A stretch of 64,000 nt of DNA from Pseudoalteromonas xiamenensis (GCF_030994125.1 NZ_CP099917.1:496001-560000); one strand, 5' to 3'; positions 6,863 to 17,042 are shown, counted from the stretch's first letter. Numbers and translations are program-made. The notes: generated by a model not told the origin, from the sequence alone.

Positions 6863-9638
6863 GCATGATGTATGGACTCAATAAACTCGCTCTGCTTAAC
6901 ACTGCAGGTTATGCGAAATGCGTGATCCCTCTCGATAAAAGCAGCTCAATCTGCGCGCCTAATAATACGGGAAAAAGTTCGGTAATTAATGCTTTGCAGT
7001 TTCCGCTTATTAATGACCTTCGATTAACGGAATGGGATGGCCATGATTTAGAAGAAACTCGTAAGTTCTATTTTTCCACCGATCAATCCTACATACTTCT
7101 TGAAGCGCAATTGCCACATGGCGATGTTGTTATCGGTGTTGCAGGTCTTGGCAAAGTAGCTGGCTATGCGCACCAATTTTTCTGCTATAACGGCAAACTT
7201 GATTTGGCGGACTACACTGAAAATAAAACCATCGTCAAATATACTAAACTGTTTAACCACCTAGAAAGTAAAGGATTCAAGCCAGTAGAGCTAAAAGCGC
7301 AAGAGCTCAATGCTCTACTCACTGGCGCTGCGACGCAATTTGATGGTGAATTGAACCTCAAGATGATCCCGCTAAATAACGTACAAGACGCAGGGGTCTA
7401 CAAAGAGATTTTCCGACGGATCCTAAACCTACACAAACTAGGTGCTCAAGACGTTAAACGCTTTATGTTGCGTGTATTTGAACGTCATATGTCCAACTCT
7501 AAAGTCGATTTCTATGACGTTTGGCGCCGTGCATTTGATAAAGTAAATCAAGCTCGTCGAGAATTAAATGCGCTTGAAACGATGAGCGAAGCCATCGCTT
7601 CGCTTGAAACGATGATAGACACGGAAGCTGATCTTAAGGGCAAGCTTGCGGCATATGCACCAAAACTTGATAAAGCGTTAGTCGAATTCGATGAGTATGT
7701 TGAGCAACATTGTGATGAACTAAAATCGAAGTTGGCTGATATTGAAGAGGAACGTCATGATTTTGAGGCCAAACAACAGCTTTATTTGCAACAGTCACGA
7801 GATATCGCTCGTAAACAAACGCAAATTGAACAATGGTTTTTAGACTTCAATGCATTAAAAAGTGAATTCGAGTTAACGCATCACGCAACATTAAAAACTA
7901 ACCTCTCTCTTCTAAAAAAGAATATGAAAGCCTATCGTTTTCCATCAACAGCGCACAAGGTCAAAGCCTTCATACATTAGACTTTCGAATTTCTGAAACA
8001 CAAAAGCAGATCAAGAGTCTCAAGTTGCAATTGAAAAACCTTGAGTACAACCTATTTACGCGCATGCGTGAAGACTTGTCGCTAAAAGAAGTTGAGGAAC
8101 TATCTCGCTTGTTCAACCCAGATTTGTTGTCCTTTGCAACGACCTCTCAAGGTGAGGTCGAGATTTTTGACGAAGAAGCATTTGGCGAATTTCTATCATT
8201 GCTTTCCAAATCAATTATCGGACAGGAACTGCATCTGCCTGGCGCAACGATTAAAATTAAAAAGCTTGCACCAGTGCAAATGCAAAGTGGTGAAAACAAA
8301 GAGCAGCTTAAGGCGCGTTTGGACGCATTGCAAAATTCGTTACTTGAACTCGAAAAACAACGTGAAGTTGCCGCTAACGTGGCCGAGAAGCAGCATGAAC
8401 GAGACACCCTGTACGACGAGCTCATGGCGCTAGAAAGTGCGATGAAGCGCTTCGACCAATATGAAACAATGCTTCAGTCTCATGAAGCACAAAGCGTTCT
8501 TCAAGCGCAACTGGACGCTGAGCGCGAGCAAGTAGACAGCTATTTGCAAGACGTGCAACGCAATGCAGGCTCCATTTCGGATAGACGAGCAATAATTCAA
8601 AGCAAAATAGATTTAATTTTGCGCCAAGCAGAACGATTACGTCAGGTAAAAACAGAACGTATAGACCACACGTTGGATTTATACAGTGGCAAGTCTACTA
8701 GTTACCCGATTGAAATTAATTTGGATTTCGACAATCTAGCCGATGTACTTCACCAATTTAATCGTTGGTGTCACGAATTTAGAAGTTTAGACATCAATGT
8801 CAAAAACACCTATTTGCATATCTATAATGCAGGGATCACAAAATTCGATAATGAGCCAGACCCGCAAATTAAGTATCAACGACTCATTGCAGCATACCAC
8901 AACATTGACAATGAACGTGATGCCGTTGGCAAACATGCTCGCGTGGCATTAACTGAAGTTGCTTCAACCATCAAAGGTCTTCGAGACGACCTAGAACGTC
9001 TGCGCCGCGAGATGAATGCGTTCAACAAAGGGATCAGTTTACACCGTATATCTAACTTAAAAGCGTTTAAAATTAACGTGATACCTAGAAAATTGTTAAT
9101 CGATGCCATTGATACGATTATTAGTACTTCGGATTTATATGAGCAAGGTGAAAGTTTTGACCTCCTTTCAAGCCAACCACATAGCGAACGTGAGATTAAT
9201 GAAGCAAAAGATCTTCTCATTAAGTTTGCAAGTGAAAAAGCAGGCTTAACACTGACGGACTTATTTGATATTCGTTTTGAAGTGACAAATCGAGCGGGTG
9301 AAACTGAATTCTTTGAGAAAATCGATTCAGCGGGATCAAACGGCACTCGCATTACGATTAAATTGTTGTGTGGCATGCTCTTTATCCGACACTTGCTGTC
9401 GGATCAAGAACAAGCTCGATACCGTATTCCAATTTATATCGATGAAGCCGCAGATATCGATCCTCAAAACCAAAAAGCCATCATCGAAACGGCACTAAGC
9501 TTTGGCTTTGTACCTATATTTGCATCAGTTAAACCTCAGATCAGCTGTAACTATATTGTACCAATTCGTGCAATCAATGGTGGAAGCCAAAACTGGGTTG
9601 ACGAAAAAGACTGGATAGAAGTGGAACATTCACTGTAA
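6859..9638 (+). CDS. mksB: MksB-like SMC ATPase, split by a -1 frameshift at A AAA AAG
   Basis: SMC-like motor of the condensin. The N-terminal head has a Walker A, APNNTGKSS (residues 33-41, with Ala at the usual first Gly). Long coiled coils follow from about residue 210. The C-terminal head carries the ABC signature region (SAGSNGTRI) and Walker B YIDEAADID. The zero frame stops at 7980 (373 residues); the remainder is open in the -1 frame through 9638. Joining them at 7914-7920 gives 926 residues, continuous through the coiled coil (LLKK then EYESLSFS). MukB is far longer (about 1,490), so an Mks-type protein fits better. Either an A was lost from a run of seven, or ribosomes slip at the dnaX-type heptamer. 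No MksG/JetD-like nuclease gene follows. Confidence 0.75.
7914..7920 (+). other. In-frame slippery heptamer A AAA AAG in mksB
   Basis: In the zero frame the codons read CTA AAA AAG, so the heptamer is in the correct phase for tandem -1 slippage, as in E. coli dnaX. The next codon after slippage is GAA at 7920, exactly the frame of the C-terminal half. I saw no convincing stimulatory stem in the next 15 bases and no Shine-Dalgarno-like element 10-14 bases upstream, so use as a recoding site is unproven. Confidence 0.5.
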
Positions 9639-9706
9639 ATTAAGGGTCGTAATACCAGTATAAGAAATGGGCATGGTTATACGTGCCCTAAATAAGGAGT
9701 ATGACT

Positions 9707-10255
9707 ATGAGACACGTTTTCGCATTTTTGTTAGTCGCAATGTTAGCGGGTTGTGCCCAGACGACAGATTGGGATTACGATAAAACGGCACAATTTGCGT
9801 TATTCAAAACCTACGCATTTGCACCAACGGCGAAATTGCCCGACTCAAGCACCGCCTATCAAGTCAACGGTCTAATGGACAAGCGTTTGCGTGACGCAAT
9901 TTCCATTGAAATGTCGAAACAGGGATTTTCACTCACCGACCCTACTAGTGCTGATGTTTTAGTGAACTATCATGTCAATGTAGACAAAAAAGTCACGCAA
10001 GACACTATCAATACGACTTACGCAGCGCATTGGAATTATTGGGGTTGGGGTGTTCAATCACAAACCACCACTCACGAGTATGAAGTCGGTACAGTGGTTA
10101 TTGATATTGTAAACAATGGCACGCAGCAGCTTGTATGGCGAGGTGTAAAAGAAGGTCGTCTCAAGAAAAAGCAGACTCCAGAAGCGCGTACTGAAACGGT
10201 TAATCAAACCGTAGCTGAAATTCTTGCAAACTTCCCACCAAAAGCGAAATTATAA
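9707..10255 (+). CDS. DUF4136-like lipoprotein
   Basis: Small envelope lipoprotein of 182 residues. Seen: a lipoprotein signal MRHVFAFLLVAMLAGC with LAGC lipobox, Cys16 being the lipidated residue; then a domain with WDYDKTAQFALFKTYAFAP, ISIEMSKQGFSLTDPTSADVLVNYHV and VVIDIVNNGTQQLVWRG, a pattern I associate with DUF4136 proteins. Function is unknown. The upstream ATG at 9701 is only 1 base from AAGGAG, whereas the ATG at 9707 is 7 bases away, so 9707 is preferred. It is followed by a terminator, so it is a single-gene unit unless read through from mksB. Confidence 0.8.
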   Translation: MRHVFAFLLVAMLAGCAQTTDWDYDKTAQFALFKTYAFAPTAKLPDSSTAYQVNGLMDKRLRDAISIEMSKQGFSLTDPTSADVLVNYHVNVDKKVTQDTINTTYAAHWNYWGWGVQSQTTTHEYEVGTVVIDIVNNGTQQLVWRGVKEGRLKKKQTPEARTETVNQTVAEILANFPPKAKL

Positions 10256-10262
10256 TTCGTTC

Positions 10263-10296
10263 GCGCGAGGTAAATGCCCTATCTCGCGCTTTTTTC
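10263..10296 (+). terminator. Rho-independent terminator
   Basis: GCGCGAG/CTCGCGC stem with a 13-base loop and a run of seven T, directly downstream of the lipoprotein gene. Confidence 0.85.
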
Positions 10297-10460
10297 CCCA
10301 ATATTTAGACATGGTGTAAATAAATTACCCATCTGGCAATGCTTTGTTACAAACTAATCGCTACTGTAAACACCTCGAAATAACATTTGGCGTATCCTTC
10401 ATTCATAGACTGCAAAATCCGTTTTGCGAATCGTATTTTAATTTTTGAAGGAAGAATACC

Positions 10461-11630
10461 GTGGCAAGTCGTAAACAAATCCTACTACCCATTGTAGTAA
10501 CCGTCGCAGGTGTTGCTATGGCCGCTGGTTTCGCTGCAATGAAAGCTCCACCACCAGAAAAAGTTGAACAGGTGATCCACCCTCTTGTTGAAGCCTCTAC
10601 CCTTAACTACGAACCGATGACCTTAGATGTTGGTTCATATGGGGTTGTAAAACCGAAATACCATACTCAACTAGTTGCGCAAGTGTCTGGCCAAATTGTC
10701 GATTTGTCCGACCAATTCGTGAAAGGTGGTTTCGTTAAAGAAGGTCAAATCCTTGCGCGTATTGATCCCAACGATTATGAAGCGGCACTTATTGAAGCAG
10801 AGGCAAGCCTTGCCCAAGCAAGTTCGGCGCTTGAAATTGAGCGCGCACAAGCACAAGTTGCTCAAGCGGAATGGACTCGAATCAAGAATGATGCAACAGA
10901 AACAATTCCATCAGAATTATATTTACGCAAACCGCAGTTGGCAGAAAAGTTAGCTAGATACAAAGCCTCTCAAGCGAGTGTTAAACGTGCGAAACGTAAC
11001 CTTGAGCGAACGTATATAAAAGCGCCATACGATGCGATTGTTGAGTCACGCGACATCAGCTTAGGTTCGGTACTCAACATTGGTAATTCTCTTGGTAACT
11101 TAAACTCTACGTCCATTGCCGAAATCCGCTTACCTGTTGCTGATAAAGATCTCCGTCATTTAGAAAAACTAGGGGTGGATGCAGAGGTCACTCTAAGTGC
11201 AAAAGTCGCAGATCAAACACAATCATGGACTGGCACAATTGTTAGAAGTGAAGGTGTCATTGACGAACGTAGCCGCATGAGTTACCTCGTGGCTCAGGTC
11301 GAGCAACCTTATGCGAATGTCGCCCAACCTCTTCGTTTTGGAACGTATCTAACAGCACAAATCAAAGGCAAAGAAGTAGAAAATGCCATCGCTGTTCCAC
11401 AACACTTAGTTCGTAACGGTCAAGTCAGTATTTTAAATGAAGACCTAACACTGAGTTTTAAACCCGTGCACGTTATTCGAGAGTACAACGGTATGGCGAT
11501 TATTGACGCAGGAATCGACAATGGGGCGAAGCTTATCACTTCCGCGCTTGAGTATCCAAGCGAAGGTATGCAGTTGCGTACCGACAGCCTAATTGAAACA
11601 AACACGCAATTAGCATTGAAAGAGGAATAA
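10461..11630 (+). CDS. RND efflux periplasmic adaptor (membrane fusion protein)
   Basis: Links an RND pump to an outer-membrane TolC-type channel. Seen: 389 residues, a single N-terminal membrane anchor (residues about 7-26) rather than a lipobox, a biotinyl-lipoyl-like domain (VSGQIVDLSDQFVKGGFVKEGQILARIDPNDYEAAL), an alpha-hairpin rich in Ala/Gln (about 110-165), and the matching half-lipoyl segment TYIKAPYDAIVESRDISLGSVL. The GTG start is supported by GAAGGAAGAA 5-10 bases upstream. The pump gene begins 3 bases after its stop, so they form an operon. No outer-membrane factor is nearby, so a TolC encoded elsewhere is assumed. Substrate is unknown. Confidence 0.9.
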   Translation: MASRKQILLPIVVTVAGVAMAAGFAAMKAPPPEKVEQVIHPLVEASTLNYEPMTLDVGSYGVVKPKYHTQLVAQVSGQIVDLSDQFVKGGFVKEGQILARIDPNDYEAALIEAEASLAQASSALEIERAQAQVAQAEWTRIKNDATETIPSELYLRKPQLAEKLARYKASQASVKRAKRNLERTYIKAPYDAIVESRDISLGSVLNIGNSLGNLNSTSIAEIRLPVADKDLRHLEKLGVDAEVTLSAKVADQTQSWTGTIVRSEGVIDERSRMSYLVAQVEQPYANVAQPLRFGTYLTAQIKGKEVENAIAVPQHLVRNGQVSILNEDLTLSFKPVHVIREYNGMAIIDAGIDNGAKLITSALEYPSEGMQLRTDSLIETNTQLALKEE

Positions 11631-11633
11631 TTC

Positions 11634-14600
11634 ATGGCTGAAGTTCAAGAAAAAGGCCTTATTGCGTGGTTTGCCAGAAATCCTGTGGCCGCAAACCTGC
11701 TGATGATCTTCATTATTGTGGGTGGATTGTTATCCGCGATGACCATTCGCAAGCAAATGTTCCCTCAGTATGAAAATAACTGGCTCAGCATTCAAGCCGT
11801 TTACCCTGGAGCAGCTCCGCAAGAAGTTGAAGAAGGTATCACGATTAAAGTTGAAGAGTCGCTCGAAGGGTTAGAAGGGATTAAACGACTAATTACCTTT
11901 TCCAATCGAGGTGTTTCTGAATCTTGGATTGAAGTCGAGGAAAAATACGACCCTCAAGAAGTGCTTGATGAAGTAAAAATGCAAATCGACTCAATTTCTA
12001 GCTTCCCTGCAGGCATGGAACGTCCGATTGTACGTCGTGACAAATATTCACAAGAAGTCATGATTTTGTCTTTAAGTGGAGACCTTAGTCGTCATGATCT
12101 AAAGGACCTTGGTAACAAATTACATGACGAAATGCTGTCCTTGCCAGACATTAACTTAGTGCAATTTTACAGCGGCCTTAAATACGAAATAGGTATCGAG
12201 GTTAGCCCAGATAAACTACGCGAATATGGTTTAACCTTCCGCGATATTTCGAATGCCGTACGTGGTTTCTCTGCAAACATGTCTGCAGGTCAAATTCGTT
12301 CTGAGAATGGCTATATTTCAATGCGTGTTGAAAATCAGGCGTATCGGGGCGACGAATTTAGAAATTTACCGCTTTTAAACTTACCTGATGGTGCGCAAAT
12401 TCGTCTTGGCGATGTCGCTACCATTCATGACGATTTTGAAGAAGGACTACAATACAGCAAGTTTAATGGTAAAAATTCGCTCGTTTATGAAGTGAATGCA
12501 TCTAAAGATCAAGATATTACAAAGGTCGCCGCGGTACTTAAACAATACCTTGAGAAGAAAGAATCAGAACTGCCAGCAACGGTAAAACTCGTCCCCATCG
12601 TTGACCTTACTTACTACCTAAACGGTCGATTAAATATGATGATCGAGAACATGATTTGGGGTGGTCTACTCGTTATGGCGATGCTTGCGTTGTTTTTACG
12701 CATTCGTCTAGCGTTTTGGGTAATGATGGGTCTGCCAGTTTCATTCTTAGGCGCATTTTTACTGATGCCCATGAATGGCCTAGATGTCACTGTAAACCTC
12801 GCTTCGCTTTTCGCTTTCATCCTAGTACTTGGTATCGTCGTAGATGACGCTATAGTGGTCGGTGAATCGGTGCACTCCGAAATCGAAGAACATGGTCATT
12901 CACTCAACAATGTAGTGCGCGGAGTTAAACGCGTAGCAGTTCCTGCAACCTTCGGTGTATTAACGACGGTTGCTGCATTCTTACCACAAACGTTTGCCAC
13001 AGGCCCAGGTGCTGCATTTTCAAAAGCAATTGGCGGGGTCATTATTCTGTGTCTGTTGTTCTCATTGATAGAATCTAAATTCATATTACCGGCTCACTTA
13101 GCTGCGATGAGCAACAAACCAAGTAACCCGAAAAATCCACTGCATCGTATGCGTGAGAAGTTTGATAGCGGCCTACGTTACTTTGTTGAAGAAATTTATC
13201 GTCCGTTCGTCGTGAAATGTGTTCACTATCGTTACACCGTCATCTTAGGCTTTATGTCTGTGCTTATTGTGAGCGGAGGCTTGTTTGCTGGTGGTTTTAT
13301 TAAGTTTGTCGCGAACCCGAAAATCCCCCATGACTTTCCTCGTATCACTTTAGAGATGAACTTATCATCTTCTGAAAACGCCACGCTTGAATCCATTCAA
13401 AAAATTGAGCAAATGGTGCTAGAGGTTGATAAGAAAATCGAAGCTCAATACGGCAAAAAAATGGTTGAAAACATTTCTGTGAGCCTACGCGGTCGTACTC
13501 GCGCAAATCTCATGGCGATTTTGGTGAAACCAGACGAACGTCCTATAGATACATTCGCTCTTAGCGACATGTGGCGTGAAGCAATGCCACCTCTACCAGG
13601 CATGAAGACCTTGAATATTCAAGACAGCATCATGAATGGTGGCCGTGATGACGGCGATATTAGCTTCCGTTTAGAAGGTAAAAATCGCGATGAGCTTGTT
13701 GAAGTGGCAGGTAAATTAAAAGACAAGTTACGCACAGTGCAAGGCGTCGGCGATGTAAATGACTCAATGCAAAGTTCAACAGACGAAGTACAGCTTAACC
13801 TTAAACCTTTGGCTTACAGTTTAGGCTTAACGTTGGCTGATGTCGCATCTCAAGTTAATTTCAGTTACTACGGGCTCGAAGCTCAGCGCATTTTGCGTGA
13901 TGGTGAAGAAATCAAAGTAATGATCCGCTACCCACGTGAGTATCGTGACAACATTAGTGATATCAAGGATGTGCGTATTGTTACGCCAACCGGTGCCGAA
14001 GTACTGCTTTCTGAAGTAGCGGAAGTTAATTTGGTCGATGGCGTAAACAGTATTCGTCGTGAAAACTCAAAACGTACCATCAATGTTTGGGCCTCGGTGG
14101 ATACCAACCAAGCTGAGCCTTTTGAAATTGCAAAGAACATACGTGACGAGTACCTTCCTTCACTACTTAAAAACTACCCAAGTGTACAAAGTTCTGTCGC
14201 GGGTCGTATTCAAGAAGAAATGGACAGTGTCGCAGAACAAATTCGCGATTTAGTGTTGTCTCTACTTATTATTTTCGCGTTACTTGCTATTCCGCTGCGC
14301 TCATACACGCAACCACTGCTAATCATGTCTGTTATTCCATTTGGTGTTGTTGGTGCAGTTTATGGCCACGTTCTAATGGGTATGACCATGAGTAGCCTCT
14401 CTTTCTTCGGAATCATTGCCGTAGCCGGTGTGGTCGTCAATGACTCTCTCGTTATGGTTGACTTTGTAAACCAAGCCCGTGAGCGAGGTATTGCTATCAA
14501 AGATGCTGCTGTAGATGCTGGTTGTAAACGCTTTAGAGCGATTCTGCTTACCTCGCTGACAACCTTTATTGGCCTTATGCCAATCATTTGGGAAACGAGC

Positions 14601-14792
14601 TTACAAGCGCAAATCGTTATTCCAATGGCAGTGTCTTTAGCCTTCGGCGTGCTGTTTGCGACGGTAATTACACTTGTGTTGATCCCTTGCCAATATGTTG
14701 CGCTCGAAGACTTTAAACGCTTAATGAGAAAACTGCGCGGTAAAGATAAAGAAGCATTACCGGTAGACGAAACGCTCCCCCAATCCAATTAA
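11634..14792 (+). CDS. RND efflux permease (AcrB/HAE-1-like superfamily)
   Basis: Proton-driven inner-membrane pump of 1,052 residues, the normal size. Seen: a first membrane helix at about 14-34 (NPVAANLLMIFIIVGGLL), large periplasmic loop 1, the helix cluster at about 335-490 that includes GIVVDDAIVVGE with the paired Asp residues of the proton relay, a second periplasmic loop, and a C-terminal helix cluster with GVVVNDSLVMVDFVNQARE. The C-terminus is hydrophilic. It is cotranscribed with the adaptor gene and terminated by a strong hairpin. Expected substrates are drugs, lipids or metabolites; none can be assigned. No regulator lies beside it. Confidence 0.93.
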   Translation: MAEVQEKGLIAWFARNPVAANLLMIFIIVGGLLSAMTIRKQMFPQYENNWLSIQAVYPGAAPQEVEEGITIKVEESLEGLEGIKRLITFSNRGVSESWIEVEEKYDPQEVLDEVKMQIDSISSFPAGMERPIVRRDKYSQEVMILSLSGDLSRHDLKDLGNKLHDEMLSLPDINLVQFYSGLKYEIGIEVSPDKLREYGLTFRDISNAVRGFSANMSAGQIRSENGYISMRVENQAYRGDEFRNLPLLNLPDGAQIRLGDVATIHDDFEEGLQYSKFNGKNSLVYEVNASKDQDITKVAAVLKQYLEKKESELPATVKLVPIVDLTYYLNGRLNMMIENMIWGGLLVMAMLALFLRIRLAFWVMMGLPVSFLGAFLLMPMNGLDVTVNLASLFAFILVLGIVVDDAIVVGESVHSEIEEHGHSLNNVVRGVKRVAVPATFGVLTTVAAFLPQTFATGPGAAFSKAIGGVIILCLLFSLIESKFILPAHLAAMSNKPSNPKNPLHRMREKFDSGLRYFVEEIYRPFVVKCVHYRYTVILGFMSVLIVSGGLFAGGFIKFVANPKIPHDFPRITLEMNLSSSENATLESIQKIEQMVLEVDKKIEAQYGKKMVENISVSLRGRTRANLMAILVKPDERPIDTFALSDMWREAMPPLPGMKTLNIQDSIMNGGRDDGDISFRLEGKNRDELVEVAGKLKDKLRTVQGVGDVNDSMQSSTDEVQLNLKPLAYSLGLTLADVASQVNFSYYGLEAQRILRDGEEIKVMIRYPREYRDNISDIKDVRIVTPTGAEVLLSEVAEVNLVDGVNSIRRENSKRTINVWASVDTNQAEPFEIAKNIRDEYLPSLLKNYPSVQSSVAGRIQEEMDSVAEQIRDLVLSLLIIFALLAIPLRSYTQPLLIMSVIPFGVVGAVYGHVLMGMTMSSLSFFGIIAVAGVVVNDSLVMVDFVNQARERGIAIKDAAVDAGCKRFRAILLTSLTTFIGLMPIIWETSLQAQIVIPMAVSLAFGVLFATVITLVLIPCQYVALEDFKRLMRKLRGKDKEALPVDETLPQSN

Positions 14793-14803
14793 GTTGATGA
14801 CAA

Positions 14804-14833
14804 CAAAAAGCTCACGTTAAGTGAGCTTTTTTT
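14804..14833 (+). terminator. Rho-independent terminator of the RND operon
   Basis: AAAAAGCTCAC/GTGAGCTTTTT stem with a GTTAA loop and a run of seven T. Its A/T flanks are symmetric, so it may also end the convergent Tsx/OmpK gene. Confidence 0.9.
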
Positions 14834-14866
14834 GGATTAAGTTTAATATCAAACTTAGCAAGAATG

Positions 14867-15646
14867 TTAGAACGTCCATTCAAGGTGAAGTTGCGGAACA
14901 GATTCCGATGTGTTTGTGCCGAGTTTATGGCGCCAATATTGCCATTCTACACCAAGCATTAGATTATTCGGTTGATTACCGAGTGCATAGCCTAAATCCC
15001 AAACCAAAATTGGCTGTGCCAAAATCCAGCTTTTAACTTCGCCACCGAATTCGTTGCGCCTACCATCAATAAACTCCATGTGACCTGTAAAGTGGAAACG
15101 TTGCTCCCCAATAGTAAACGGATAACCCCAAGCCATATCAAACATCCAACTATCCGTTTCCATCGGTGCGCCTTGTTTAGCTACTCCCGAGCTATCATCG
15201 ATGTAGCTTGTAAAACTTGTCGTCAAGAAATTAAATCCTGGTACATCCCAATGGAGTTTAATACCTGGAAGGTACTTCATTACTTTTGCGTCACCAGCAA
15301 CGTTCACACCTGCAACGAAACTGACATCGCGAATAGCACCGAAACTAAAATCCTGACCTGTAATTTTACCTAAGCTAAACGAACTGTACCATTCGCCATA
15401 ATAATCACCATCCTGATACCCATCGTCTTTATCGTCTTTAGTAAAGTCAATAAAGAAAAAGTTATCTCCATACTTATAGCCTGAAGCATGTTGCAATGAA
15501 TAAATGGTTGCGTTTGCTTTTTGCTGGCTAAACGGATTTTTGAATTCACCATGGTTTAAGTGGAGCTGAGTGGTACTCCAATCAGCTGCAAAACCCGCTT
15601 GGCTCGCAACGAGAAGCGAAAAAGAGATTACGGAATGAGTTTTCAT
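14867..15646 (-). CDS. Outer-membrane channel of the Tsx/OmpK family
   Basis: A 259-residue protein with a signal peptide (MKTHSVISFSLLVASQAGFA, cleaved before ADW) and alternating aromatic/polar beta strands ending in a C-terminal Phe (LHLEWTF), typical of an outer-membrane barrel. Patterns such as LQHASGYKYGDNFFFIDF, MFDMAWGYPF and GHMEFIDGRR are those of the nucleoside-specific channel Tsx and Vibrio OmpK. It should form a 12-stranded pore for nucleosides or similar solutes. It lies just downstream of the nhaC-like gene on the same strand (82-bp gap with a hairpin), so it is probably transcribed independently. Confidence 0.8.
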   Translation of the reverse strand: MKTHSVISFSLLVASQAGFAADWSTTQLHLNHGEFKNPFSQQKANATIYSLQHASGYKYGDNFFFIDFTKDDKDDGYQDGDYYGEWYSSFSLGKITGQDFSFGAIRDVSFVAGVNVAGDAKVMKYLPGIKLHWDVPGFNFLTTSFTSYIDDSSGVAKQGAPMETDSWMFDMAWGYPFTIGEQRFHFTGHMEFIDGRRNEFGGEVKSWILAQPILVWDLGYALGNQPNNLMLGVEWQYWRHKLGTNTSESVPQLHLEWTF

Positions 15647-15699
15647 GGGCGCATATACTTAGTTGATTAAATCATGCAAAGTATAACAGATAGAAATAG

Positions 15700-15723
15700 T
15701 TAGAGCGCTTTTCAGCGCTCTAA
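15700..15723 (-). terminator. Terminator-like hairpin after nhaC
   Basis: A perfect 9-bp stem, TTAGAGCGC/GCGCTCTAA, with a 6-base loop sits 5 bp past the stop of the NhaC-type gene. The downstream tract on the minus strand (CTATTTCTATC) is only partly T-rich, so termination may be incomplete. Confidence 0.55.
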
Positions 15724-15728
15724 ATTCT

Positions 15729-17042
15729 TTATGCTTTGTTTCTCTGTAAACAAATCACAGCTATCGCGGTGAAGGCGAGGATAAAGCAGTAGAAAGAGGA
15801 TGCGGAGACTTCCCAAGGGCTAATCTTAAACGTTGCACCAAGTAACAGCGCTTGTGCGCCATACGGTAACGATCCTTGCATTACACACGCGAAGATATCA
15901 AGTAAACTCGCAGAGCGTTTTGCAGAGATGTCACCATCGTCCGCTAATTTCTTTGCAACAGGCCCCGCAACAATAATAGACACGGTGTTATTTGCAATAC
16001 ATAGGTTGCTCGTCAGTACCAAAAATGCAATGCCAAGTTGATCGGCAACCTTTCTGTGCCATTTAGCTACAACTGCAGTCATTTTTTGTACTAACTTCGC
16101 TAAAAAATCGAGTCCACCATTACGACGAATGAATTCAGACAGTCCACCAATAAACATTGACAGTAAAAAAATCTCCTGCATGTCACTGAAGCCTTTGTAA
16201 ACATCCTTCACAAAACCGCTGACTTCATAACTGCCCGTAAAACCAACAAGGGCGGCGAAAATGATGCCACTAAACAGTACGACGAACACGTTAAACCCCA
16301 TCACCGCAAGCACTAAAATAAACGCATATGGCAGAACGAGTAACCAATCAAACGGTTTCGTTTCAACGATTTCAGGTTCCGGTGTCAAAAAGAGCAACAG
16401 CAACACCGTTAACGCAGCTGCAGGTAACGCAATTTTTAGATTTTCTCTGAATTTGTCTTTCATTTCACAACCTTGCGTACGCGTAGCTGCAATTGTTGTA
16501 TCAGAGATAATTGACAAATTGTCGCCAAACATCGCTCCAGACACCACCGTGCCTGCCATTAGTGCAGGGTCAATACCTGTCTTCAATGTTATCGCATACG
16601 CAATTGGGCCTATCGCACCGATTGTGCCCATAGAAGTCCCCATTGCGGTAGAAACCACAGCCGCAATTAAAAATAAACCAGGTAACAACAACGAGGGTGG
16701 AATTAACGATAGGCCTGCATTAACCACGGCATCCACACCGCCTGTAGCACCTGCAACCGCTGAGAATGCACCAGCGAGCAAATAAATTAAGCACATCGTA
16801 ATGATGTTGCTATGGCCCGCGCCTTTAATAAACGTTTCTACGCTCTCATTGATGCTGGTTTTGTTAAACCAAAATGCCAATACAATCGCAGGCAAAATCG
16901 CCACTGGCGCAGGCAGTTGGTAAAACGCGTATGCAACGCCTTGTAAGTGTAAATACAGACCTACACCTAAAAATAGACTCACAAACGTTAAAAGAGGGAT
17001 AAGCGATAAAATCGCCTGTTTTTTATTGTAGGTTGGCTGCAT
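15729..17042 (-). CDS. nhaC: NhaC-family Na+/H+ antiporter
   Basis: Inner-membrane protein, 437 residues from the chosen start, with about 11-12 hydrophobic segments. The block MGTSMGTIGAIGPIAYAI...SGAMFGDNLSIISDTTIAATRTQGCEM is the diagnostic NhaC signature (GDxxSPxSDTT-like). The role is Na+ export for pH and salt homeostasis, although some relatives exchange malate/lactate. The frame extends four codons upstream to a GTG, but the ATG at 17042 has AGGAG 6 bases upstream and is preferred. It adds to the other sodium-linked transporters in this window, in keeping with a marine host. Confidence 0.85.
   Translation of the reverse strand: MQPTYNKKQAILSLIPLLTFVSLFLGVGLYLHLQGVAYAFYQLPAPVAILPAIVLAFWFNKTSINESVETFIKGAGHSNIITMCLIYLLAGAFSAVAGATGGVDAVVNAGLSLIPPSLLLPGLFLIAAVVSTAMGTSMGTIGAIGPIAYAITLKTGIDPALMAGTVVSGAMFGDNLSIISDTTIAATRTQGCEMKDKFRENLKIALPAAALTVLLLLFLTPEPEIVETKPFDWLLVLPYAFILVLAVMGFNVFVVLFSGIIFAALVGFTGSYEVSGFVKDVYKGFSDMQEIFLLSMFIGGLSEFIRRNGGLDFLAKLVQKMTAVVAKWHRKVADQLGIAFLVLTSNLCIANNTVSIIVAGPVAKKLADDGDISAKRSASLLDIFACVMQGSLPYGAQALLLGATFKISPWEVSASSFYCFILAFTAIAVICLQRNKA

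Noticed and set aside
5055..9638. A complete Wadjet (JetABCD) defence system
   Set aside because: No JetD/MksG-like nuclease gene lies on either side, and the gene sizes and order fit MksBEF as well.
14360..14788. A 142-codon minus-strand frame at the RND permease 3' end
   Set aside because: Antisense to the conserved second helix cluster of the permease; no independent support.
16261..16785. A 174-codon plus-strand frame inside nhaC
   Set aside because: Antisense shadow of membrane-helix codons, with no start signal or recognisable domain.
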